Shown here in pieces: positions 7,386 to 13,504 of a stretch of 25,634 nucleotides of DNA. The notes under the pieces are model-generated. The model was not told where the DNA came from, did not search any database, and saw only the letters and a program-made list of their open reading frames with translations. The position numbers and the translations under genes are program-made. Numbering within the stretch: the first letter of the stretch is position 1; each line of letters starts with the position of its first letter. Source of the DNA: Bacillota bacterium. Lineage in GTDB: Bacteria; Bacillota_E; Sulfobacillia; Sulfobacillales; JAIMBI01. The stretch covers positions 1-25,634 of the forward strand of contig JAKARZ010000030.1 of the NCBI GenBank assembly GCA_021828405.1, written 5' to 3'.

Positions 7386-8010
7386 CCTGGCCGCCACGAC
7401 CCTGCGCGCGGCCCCGTGGAACCCGAACACGATGACCGTCGCGATGGAAGCGCACTTGACCGCCAGCCTGGACCGGTTCGGCCTGGTGGTGCCCGTCGTG
7501 GTGCGACCCGACGGGCCGGACGGCTATGAGGTCATCGGCGGCAACCAGCGGCTGGCCGCGCTGCAGGCCCGCGGCGTCGACCCCATTCCCTGCGTTGTGG
7601 TCACGGTCGACGACACCGAGGCCCGCCTCTTGGCCCAGGCGCTGAACGCCGTCCACGGCGCCGACGACTGGAACGCGAAAGCGGCGCTGGTCCAGGACCT
7701 GCTGGCGCGGTTGCCGGCCGCGACGGTGGCAGCGGTCCTGCCCGATACGCCGACTGCCCTGGCCAGTTGGGCGACGCTGGGCCAACAGGGGCCGGACACC
7801 CTCGCCCAGGCGCTCACCGTCTGGGACCAGGCGAAGGCGGTGCGGTTGGAACGGGTGTCCTTTCCGTTGTCGGTCGACCAGCGGGCCACGGTGGAGGCCG
7901 CGATTGCGGCGGCCTTGCCCCAGGTCGGGGCTGCCGAGACCCCGAACCGCCGCGCGCTGGCCCTGCTCCGCATCTGTGACGAATGGCTCGCCACCCACCT
8001 AGCGGTGTAG
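7372..8010 (+). CDS. ParB/Srx-fold (ParB N-terminal-like) protein
   Basis: Of 212 residues, the first ~100 resemble the ParB N-terminal domain: a PWNPNTMTVAMEAHLTASLDRFG helix, then VVPVVVRPDGPDGYEVIGG and NQRLAALQARG, corresponding to the ParB 'box II' region in which GGNQR replaces the usual GERR. The C-terminal half is helical with no recognisable HTH, so this is probably not a partition ParB. Stand-alone ParB/Srx-fold domains are known beside Mom-like and other DNA-hypermodification enzymes in phages, which fits its place next to the Mom-like gene. Start choice: ATG 7372 follows AGGAGG (7357-7362); the frame extends further upstream but overlaps the preceding gene. The stop lies within a perfect inverted repeat (8001-8024). 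Confidence 0.75.
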   Translation: MQLTNLAATTLRAAPWNPNTMTVAMEAHLTASLDRFGLVVPVVVRPDGPDGYEVIGGNQRLAALQARGVDPIPCVVVTVDDTEARLLAQALNAVHGADDWNAKAALVQDLLARLPAATVAAVLPDTPTALASWATLGQQGPDTLAQALTVWDQAKAVRLERVSFPLSVDQRATVEAAIAAALPQVGAAETPNRRALALLRICDEWLATHLAV

Positions 8011-8024
8011 CCCTCTACACCGCT
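8001..8024 (+). promoter_or_regulatory. Perfect 10-bp inverted repeat at the end of the ParB-like gene
   Basis: AGCGGTGTAG (8001-8010) and CTACACCGCT (8015-8024) pair perfectly around a CCCT loop. The left arm includes the stop codon of the ParB-like gene. There is no T-tract after it, and the next Shine-Dalgarno (AAGGAGG, 8034-8040) follows closely. It may be an mRNA-stabilising or processing hairpin, a leaky terminator, or a protein-binding site. Confidence 0.6.
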
Positions 8025-8049
8025 CACGCTAGTAAGGAGGCGGATTCCC

Positions 8050-8274
8050 ATGACAACCCCCGCGCCCGTGTGCCTGATTTGCGGGGCCGCGCTCAAGGTG
8101 GCCCTCACCCGGTCGCAGAAGGGCAAGGTGGCCGTTGGGCTTAGCTGCCCGGTGGACGGCCGGCACTTCCGCGGCTTTGTGAACGACCGGGACTACGTAA
8201 CGCGTACCATCGCCGCGACCCAGGTCCTCCAAAATACCACCAAAACCGGCGTCGAAAAGGGGGCCGACCAATGA
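8050..8274 (+). CDS. Small Cys-rich (possible zinc-binding) protein
   Basis: A 74-residue protein with Cys8-x2-Cys11 (CLIC) and a later Cys33-x5-His39 (CPVDGRH), which could form one zinc site. I do not recognise the family. AAGGAGG (8034-8040) supports the ATG at 8050, and the TGA overlaps the recombinase start (ATGA), so it belongs to the operon. The spacing from the preceding gene (40 bases, holding a hairpin) is the largest gap in the operon. It may be a DNA-binding accessory; no function can be assigned. Confidence 0.65.
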   Translation: MTTPAPVCLICGAALKVALTRSQKGKVAVGLSCPVDGRHFRGFVNDRDYVTRTIAATQVLQNTTKTGVEKGADQ

Positions 8275-8909
8275 GCCGCGGGGGCACACGCGTCGCGCTC
8301 TACGCGCGGGTCTCGACGACGGATCGCGACCAGGACCCCGAGACCCAGCTGCTGGCGCTCCGCGACTTCGCCGCGCAGCAGGGCTGGGAGGTGCACCGGG
8401 AATATGTTGACCAGGCGCCCGCCAATGACCTCGCTCACCGCACCGCCTGGCGGGCGCTGCTGGATGACGGCGCGCGGCGGCGGTTCCAGACCGTTCTGGT
8501 GTTCAAGCTGGACCGCGCATTTCGGAGTGTCAAGCACCTGCACGACACGCTGGCGGTGTGGGAGGTCCGGGGCCTCGGGTTCGTGTCGGCGCGGGAAGGC
8601 TTCGATACCCGCACGGCGCTGGGCCGCCTGCTGATGAACTTGCTGGCGTCACTGGCCGAGTTTGAGTTGGAGGTGTTGAGCGAGCGGACGCGGGCGGGGA
8701 TGGAGCGGGCGCGGCGGCAAGGGCATCGCATTGGCCGGCCACCAGTCACCAGTCGGCCGGGGTTCCGGGACCGCTGGGCGGTGGTGCAGGCGGACCTGGC
8801 CGCCGGACGGATGAGCCGGTCCGCCGCCGCCCAGCAGCTGGGCATCGGGTATGCGACCTTGCTGCGGTTGCTGGCCGCATCGGGGGCCGCCCCGGCGGGG
8901 TCGGCATGA
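8271..8909 (+). CDS. Serine recombinase (resolvase/invertase family)
   Basis: 212 residues. The catalytic N-terminal domain begins VALYARVSTTDRDQDPETQL with the nucleophilic Ser in ARVST, continues with LVFKLDRAFRSVKHL and the Arg-rich ELEVLSERTRAGMERARRQG E-helix, and ends in a GRPP linker and a C-terminal helix-turn-helix (MSRSAAAQQLGIGYATLLRLL, about 184-204). This size is typical of small resolvases and invertases. On a replicon it would resolve multimers or invert a segment. I did not find a clear res site beside it. The ATG overlaps the upstream stop, and AAGGGGG lies seven bases before it. Confidence 0.93.
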   Translation: MSRGGTRVALYARVSTTDRDQDPETQLLALRDFAAQQGWEVHREYVDQAPANDLAHRTAWRALLDDGARRRFQTVLVFKLDRAFRSVKHLHDTLAVWEVRGLGFVSAREGFDTRTALGRLLMNLLASLAEFELEVLSERTRAGMERARRQGHRIGRPPVTSRPGFRDRWAVVQADLAAGRMSRSAAAQQLGIGYATLLRLLAASGAAPAGSA

Positions 8910-9577
8910 GGGCGGCGCGGGAGACGGCGGGACCGACGGCGGCCGGGGAGCGGCCCCGGCTCGCGGTGCACTGGTCGTCGGCCACCGCGGAGTGGACGAC
9001 CCCGCCCGCGGTCCTGACGCGCGTGGTGCAGTGTCTCGGGGCGATTGACCTGGATCCCTGTGCCGATGCCGCGCACACCGTGCCGGCGACGCGCCACTTC
9101 ACCGTCAACCTGGATGGTCTGCACCAGCCGTGGTCGGGGCGGGTATATATGAATCCGCCCTACGGCCGGCCCATCAGACGGTGGGTCACCAAACTGCTGG
9201 AGGAAGTCGCCGCCGGACGGGTGACCGCGGCCATCGCCCTCGTACCGGCCCGGACGGACACGGCGTGGTTTCGCCAGTTGGACGGTTGGCCGGTCGCTTT
9301 TTGGCACGGGCGCCTGCGCTTCGGGGCCGCGCCGAACGCCGCGCCGTTCCCTTCGGCCTTGGTGGCCATCCGCGTCCCGGTCGCGCGGTTGGTGGAAGTC
9401 TTCGCCCCCGTGGCCACGGTGTATCGCCCGGGCCCCGACGCGTCCCGGGATCCATCCCCCGAAGCCAAACCGGGCGCCAGCGCGGGTCGGGCCGGGCCGC
9501 TCCGCGGGCCTAGTCGGAGAGCAATTCGTACCGGTAGACCGGCGCCCGACGGATGTGGACCTCGTGGGCTACCATGA
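8906..9577 (+). CDS. Phage-type DNA N6-adenine methyltransferase (Dam family)
   Basis: The 223-residue product follows the phage Dam pattern: W-x-TPPAVL (about 30-37), LGAIDLDPCAD (45-54), DGLHQPWSGRVYM and the catalytic NPPY at 83-86, then IALVPARTDTAWF. It methylates adenine N6 in DNA using S-adenosylmethionine. The last ~45 residues are Pro/Gly/Arg-rich and look unstructured. The 3' end overlaps the convergent mrr gene by 68 bases. The start overlaps the recombinase stop (ATGA). It is the last gene of the plus-strand operon and may protect the element or regulate its replication. Confidence 0.9.
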   Translation: MRAARETAGPTAAGERPRLAVHWSSATAEWTTPPAVLTRVVQCLGAIDLDPCADAAHTVPATRHFTVNLDGLHQPWSGRVYMNPPYGRPIRRWVTKLLEEVAAGRVTAAIALVPARTDTAWFRQLDGWPVAFWHGRLRFGAAPNAAPFPSALVAIRVPVARLVEVFAPVATVYRPGPDASRDPSPEAKPGASAGRAGPLRGPSRRAIRTGRPAPDGCGPRGLP

Positions 9578-10289
9578 GGTCCACCATGGCGGGGCCATCG
9601 AGCAAGACGATCGGGACCGCGCCCGCCTGCAACGACTTCCCTTGCGCCGCCTTGGTAAAGCCGCTGGTGGTGAAGAACACCCCTTGCTCGTAGCGGCCCT
9701 GAATGGCGCCGCGAAACGCGTCCACCTGTGGTCCCCCGACGTTCTCGCGCCAGCGCTTGCATTGGAAGGCGGCCCGCAACGTCGCCAGGCCAATGCGCAG
9801 TTGGCCGTGGCCATCGATGCCGCCGTCCCCGCTGCGGCCCGTCACCTCGGTGTGCACAAAGCCATAGGCCCGCAAGAGGTCGGCCGCCACGGCCTCGAAG
9901 GCGGTCGGCGATTGGTCGTGGAGCCAGGTGAGCACGCGGTCCCGGAACCGGTCTCGGTAGGCATCCACGAGCTGCTCGAGGTCTTCCACCACCGGCTCAG
10001 GGGCTCCACGGTTCATGGCCAGATGGGCGCGGCCCGCCTCGGTGATCGTCCAAATCCCCCGTTGCTGGTTGCTGACCCAGCCCCGCGTCAATAAATCCTG
10101 CCGGGTCCACTGGATCCGGTTCGTCCACCGCGAGCCGCCTGAGAGCAGTTGTTCGGTGAGGTCGGCGGGCGTCAGGTCCGGAAACATGGCGGTCACCCGT
10201 TCATACACGGCGGCGGGCTTCGCGTCCCCGCCCAAGTCGACAAGCGCCTGCAACACGGGCTTCCACAAGTCCCGTTGGACCGGCAACAT
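9510..10289 (-). CDS. mrr: Mrr-type restriction endonuclease
   Basis: 259 residues with the two domains of Mrr: an N-terminal winged helix (about 1-90, including QDLLTRGWVSNQQRGIWTIT) that reads the DNA, and a C-terminal PD-(D/E)XK nuclease with FEAVAADLLRAYGF (Glu132), GRSGDGGIDGHG (Asp159 region) and FQCKRW (Gln176-x-Lys178). E. coli Mrr cuts methylated DNA (type IV restriction). The ATG at 10289 follows GAGGGGG; an in-frame GTG at 10334 would add 15 residues. The gene is convergent with the Dam-like methyltransferase and overlaps its tail. If this Mrr is modification-dependent, it must tolerate the element's own methylases. Confidence 0.9.
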   Translation of the reverse strand: MLPVQRDLWKPVLQALVDLGGDAKPAAVYERVTAMFPDLTPADLTEQLLSGGSRWTNRIQWTRQDLLTRGWVSNQQRGIWTITEAGRAHLAMNRGAPEPVVEDLEQLVDAYRDRFRDRVLTWLHDQSPTAFEAVAADLLRAYGFVHTEVTGRSGDGGIDGHGQLRIGLATLRAAFQCKRWRENVGGPQVDAFRGAIQGRYEQGVFFTTSGFTKAAQGKSLQAGAVPIVLLDGPAMVDLMVAHEVHIRRAPVYRYELLSD

Positions 10290-10598
10290 GAATCGTTCCC
10301 CCTCAGGTGCAGTGTTCAAAAGGGGGTTCGCCACGCATTCACAATCTCCTGTGTTCTATAGTCCGCTCGGCCCCCTACCTCGCCCCCTCCGCAACCGCTC
10401 CCTTGTGGTCGGCAACCGTGGTCAGTCGGACCAGAACGATGTAACTCGACCGGCAGACTTCGCGAGGGAAGGGCTGGAATGACTGGGGCGCGACCCGCGT
10501 CCACCGCCAAACAGCGGCTTCGCCAACGGACCGCCCACCCCGGCGGGTATTCCCGCTCCACCTGGCCCTCGCGGGGCCTTTGGGGAGGGCTGTGGATA
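10290..10598. promoter_or_regulatory. Intergenic region upstream of mrr
   Basis: I see no convincing gene here except a possible 11-codon leader frame on the minus strand (ATG at 10338, stop ending at 10303). It is preceded by AGGAGA, and its stop overlaps the Shine-Dalgarno region of mrr. A minus-strand TATAGA at 10355-10360 could be the -10 box of mrr, but I find no good -35 to match. Just after the end of the 252-aa gene, GGCCC-CGCGA-GGGCC could form a short hairpin, without a T-tract. Confidence 0.35.
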
Positions 10599-11357
10599 CT
10601 ACTTGGGGTCGTAAAATAGCGCATCTAAGTATGCAGCGCGCGCCGCCCAGATCCGGCACGTCAGGTTCCGCGGCGGCCGACGCGACGCTGGCAAGCGCAT
10701 TCGGCCGCAGTGCCAACGCTTCCACGCACTAAAGGTCAGCCGAGGACTGGGTGCGGTCATCCATCGGGCATGCTGAACCCGACGCCACAGATGGTCGTAG
10801 GCACCGTGTGTGGTGGGATAACACCCCAGGGCCCAAGGCTGTTTCATCCTGCATTGATTCGTGGAAGTCACCGGAAAATAGTGCCCCGGGTCGACCATGG
10901 TGAGCCAGTGGATGGGCGTCACCAGGCTCTGAATCGGGTAGCCAGCGGGGCCGGTGACTGTAGAAATACCCTGAAGGGCTGTGAGGGGAGGGATGCCGGG
11001 CGTGTGGTGCAGCAAGCCATCGAGCAACGCGGGATTGTTCCGAATGCGCCCGGGCCATGGTCCGCGCCCCATGTAGCCCAGCCACCGCAATCGCGGATCG
11101 CCAAATCCGGCAACTTGGTCCAGAGCGGCCGACGACAGCCCGGCGAATGTGCCGGCCTGCCTGGCAGTGCGAACCGTGCCCTGAGACGTGTCCAGTTCTT
11201 GAAGGATCGAGGACGATGACCAGCCTGGAGCACGAACAGTCCAGACGGGCAGTGGACCATAGAAGCGCGTCGGGCGACCGTGGTTCCTTACCACTGCCGC
11301 AAAGTACTGGGGCCAGGTCCAGGTCAGAACCGTCGGGACGGCGGGGGGCGTTGCCAT
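10599..11357 (-). CDS. Unrecognised 252-residue protein downstream of the OLD nuclease
   Basis: I do not recognise the family with confidence. It starts MATPPAVPTVLTWTWPQYF, is soluble and shows features of a structured protein, with RIRNNPALLDGLLHH followed by TALQGISTVTGPAGYPIQSL, VTPIHWLTMVDPGHYFPVTS and TNQCRMKQPWALG. The I-x-x-V-T-G-P-A-G pattern followed by a V-D-P-x-x-Y-F-P stretch faintly recalls helix-hairpin-helix DNA-binding or glycosylase-like folds. That is weak. The gene follows the OLD-type gene by 45 bases in the same direction, so the two are probably one operon and this may be its partner or effector. The C-terminal AARAAYLDALFYDPK reads like a genuine terminus. Confidence 0.7.
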   Translation of the reverse strand: MATPPAVPTVLTWTWPQYFAAVVRNHGRPTRFYGPLPVWTVRAPGWSSSSILQELDTSQGTVRTARQAGTFAGLSSAALDQVAGFGDPRLRWLGYMGRGPWPGRIRNNPALLDGLLHHTPGIPPLTALQGISTVTGPAGYPIQSLVTPIHWLTMVDPGHYFPVTSTNQCRMKQPWALGCYPTTHGAYDHLWRRVQHARWMTAPSPRLTFSAWKRWHCGRMRLPASRRPPRNLTCRIWAARAAYLDALFYDPK

Positions 11358-11402
11358 CTGCGCATCTCCTTCTGAGGGCCTCGTGTGGCTCCGGAGTGGT
11401 CT

Positions 11403-13097
11403 TCAGCCGGAGACGTCACCCGCGTGTCCCGATGGGAAAGCCCCCGGCGTGCCCGTGACGAACGGGCCGAGACAGGTTCGCATATCCTCGAGGAGCGCGA
11501 GGTCCATCCGTTCGGCGATTTGGGGCCCGTGCCGTGTCTTCTTGTAGGATACGCCTACTTCGTGCGCCAAACGACTCATCTGGTGTCCGCCGCTTTCGTT
11601 GGGCATGTCCCGGAGGACCGTCTCGATTTGCTCCACCGGCCACTGCGCATGCAAATCCTCCAAGGGTTCGCCCGTGTCCTGGGCCCGAGATTCCAAGAGC
11701 ACCTCACGGACGGTTCGGATATCGCGCAACAAGAGCGCCTCCACATCAGATTCCGGCAGGTACAAGACCGTGGAGTCGGAGGTCGTCCCTCTTTGGTCGC
11801 CATCGAGGAGCACACGTTGGTCAAGGCTAACGCACTGGCTCAGTTGTCCGGCGATCCGGCGCGCGACTTCCTGCCCGCCGGCACCGCCCATGTCGACCAC
11901 GGCGCACCGGGTCACGGCGGCGTTCCAGCCCCACCGCCGAAACCACGTCGGGTAAATCTGCGCATCGGAGTCGCCTTCCACGAACAGCACCCGTTCGGCC
12001 CATGCGAACTGGCTCGGTCGCCAACCCAAGGTCCGGAATAGCACCCGCCGGTGTTCCGTGTCGCCCTGAAGCACGCCATGCACGGTGGTCCCCTGTGCAT
12101 CTCGGGTGAGGTGCCAGGTCCGATCGGGCTCAACACCATCGATGAAAACGGCCGAGTGAGTGGCCACGACGTAACTATGTTCCTGATGAGTCCGGAGAAA
12201 CGTGGCGAGGGCACGTTCCGCTTGGGCATGCAAGTAGACGTGGGGGTCATCGACCAGAAAGATGCGGCCCCGCGGTGCCGTCAGGACCGCCGCCACAAAG
12301 TAAAGCACTTGAGCCACGCCTGTCCCGCACTCATCGAGGGACACATCCATCCCGGAAAATCGGTCCCGAATGGCCAACTGAACCGAGGTCAACCTCTCGA
12401 TAGGCTTGGTGAGAACCCCGTCAACTTCCGGAAACATTTCAGTCATAAGCTGTTCCAACGCGCGGAAGGCTTCAGTGCGGTCGTTGAGGTGCGTATACAG
12501 CACCTCGCCGAGATTCGACCCGTCGGGGTTCACCTCACGGGTCCGAGTTGCCGTTGCGACACCGGGGATCTTGCGCTGAGCGTCCACCAGCGACAAGGCA
12601 CGAAGACGGTTTAGGTGAGCCGGGCGACCGCCGCAGATCCACGCCAGCGGCGGGAACTCCCGCGAAGCCCAAGTCTGGTTCACACCCGAGGCGTGCGCAG
12701 GCATTTGCGAGGAGCGGGTGTAATTGCTCCGACCGTCCACCCTCGACACCGCATCATGCCACAGGACACGAGACCCCGTCATAACGGTCCACTGTGCCGC
12801 GTCGCGAAACTGCGTCGGCCTGACGTGCAGCACCCCTGTCTCGTCACCGTTGCGTATCGTGACATCGAGATCGTCTGACGAGTATGGCTGGTCCACGGTC
12901 CGAAGTTGGTGCAAGTACCGCAGAAGGCGGGATTTCCCCACGTTATTGATGCCAGTGACGACGCTCACGCCGGTGCCGATCTCCAACGGCGGAATCGTCA
13001 GAAATCCAGGCACCGGCAGGCTCACCGTAACACTACCGTCCGGGACGGCCCCGGGCGGCGCCGGCTCGGACTCGAGCGATTGCCCTGCCGCAGTCAT
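11403..13097 (-). CDS. OLD-family ATP-dependent nuclease (ABC-type ATPase + TOPRIM)
   Basis: 564 residues. ATPase part: Walker A GINNVGKS (49-56), signature DECGTGVAQ (255-263), Walker B IFLVDDPHVYLH (279-290) and the switch His in VVATHSAVF. TOPRIM part: VLFVEGDSD (Glu374) and VLLDGDQRG (Asp432, Asp434), the metal-binding residues of OLD nucleases. OLD proteins act in phage defence alone, with a UvrD-like helicase (Gabija) or with retrons. None of those partners is adjacent; its neighbours are a 72-aa and a 252-aa unknown. The Walker B Glu is replaced by Asp284, which may alter ATP turnover. GAGG precedes the ATG, and the start overlaps the 72-aa gene by four bases (ATGA). Confidence 0.9.
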   Translation of the reverse strand: MTAAGQSLESEPAPPGAVPDGSVTVSLPVPGFLTIPPLEIGTGVSVVTGINNVGKSRLLRYLHQLRTVDQPYSSDDLDVTIRNGDETGVLHVRPTQFRDAAQWTVMTGSRVLWHDAVSRVDGRSNYTRSSQMPAHASGVNQTWASREFPPLAWICGGRPAHLNRLRALSLVDAQRKIPGVATATRTREVNPDGSNLGEVLYTHLNDRTEAFRALEQLMTEMFPEVDGVLTKPIERLTSVQLAIRDRFSGMDVSLDECGTGVAQVLYFVAAVLTAPRGRIFLVDDPHVYLHAQAERALATFLRTHQEHSYVVATHSAVFIDGVEPDRTWHLTRDAQGTTVHGVLQGDTEHRRVLFRTLGWRPSQFAWAERVLFVEGDSDAQIYPTWFRRWGWNAAVTRCAVVDMGGAGGQEVARRIAGQLSQCVSLDQRVLLDGDQRGTTSDSTVLYLPESDVEALLLRDIRTVREVLLESRAQDTGEPLEDLHAQWPVEQIETVLRDMPNESGGHQMSRLAHEVGVSYKKTRHGPQIAERMDLALLEDMRTCLGPFVTGTPGAFPSGHAGDVSG

Positions 13098-13312
13098 GGC
13101 CGTCCCTCGGGACTCATCACCGCTGTCAACGGCGACAGGGTACCAATAAGCCTTTGCGTCTCCATGCTGATCCGCACCACCCGCTCCATCAAATCGAGCA
13201 TGTGCCGGCGACTCTGTGACCAGGCGTTGGGATCGTTCACCAGCCTGCTGGCCATGTCCAGCCGGACGGGGTATCGGTGAAACACCCCGTCCACGACTGA
13301 CGTCCCGCTCAC
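13094..13312 (-). CDS. Small 72-residue protein coupled to the OLD gene
   Basis: The frame runs from a GTG at 13312 to a stop that overlaps the OLD start (ATGA). The middle reads as an amphipathic helix pair (RLDMASRLVNDPNAWSQ, HMLDLMERVVRISMETQRLI). I do not recognise it. No good Shine-Dalgarno lies before the GTG, so the real start could be further in. The stop/start coupling to the nuclease gene argues that it is translated; it could be a regulator or subunit. Confidence 0.5.
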   Translation of the reverse strand: MSGTSVVDGVFHRYPVRLDMASRLVNDPNAWSQSRRHMLDLMERVVRISMETQRLIGTLSPLTAVMSPEGRP

Positions 13313-13504
13313 GGTATCATCAGACGCAAACTCGGGAATCCCTCTTTGCCGACGAGTTTACCTGTCCCCGTCCCACGGTGCAAAGCCATTGCACCCAGGA
13401 AGGGCGATGTCCCCTCGCCTGCACCCTCCCTGTCCACGGACGGGACGGCCCATGCGTCTTGTCCCGTGGTTGGTGACCACGGCCTCCCCTCTGGCGGCCC
13501 ATCG
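13313..13504. promoter_or_regulatory. Spacer between the Hma operon and the OLD unit, with two perfect hairpins
   Basis: Two perfect 7-bp hairpins lie here: GGTGCAA-AGCCA-TTGCACC (13377-13395) and CCGTGGT-TGGTG-ACCACGG (13464-13482). The second follows the DUF499 stop by about 20 bases and could end that transcript, although no T-tract follows on the minus strand. The first could be a control site for the OLD unit. Confidence 0.4.

Noticed and set aside
7372..8010. Plasmid partition ParB
   Set aside because: The protein lacks a visible helix-turn-helix and has no ParA beside it; the Mom-like neighbour suggests a DNA-modification context.
10599..13097. Gabija system
   Set aside because: The OLD protein resembles GajA, but the neighbouring gene is not a UvrD-like GajB; the SNF2 helicase further away belongs to the Hma operon.
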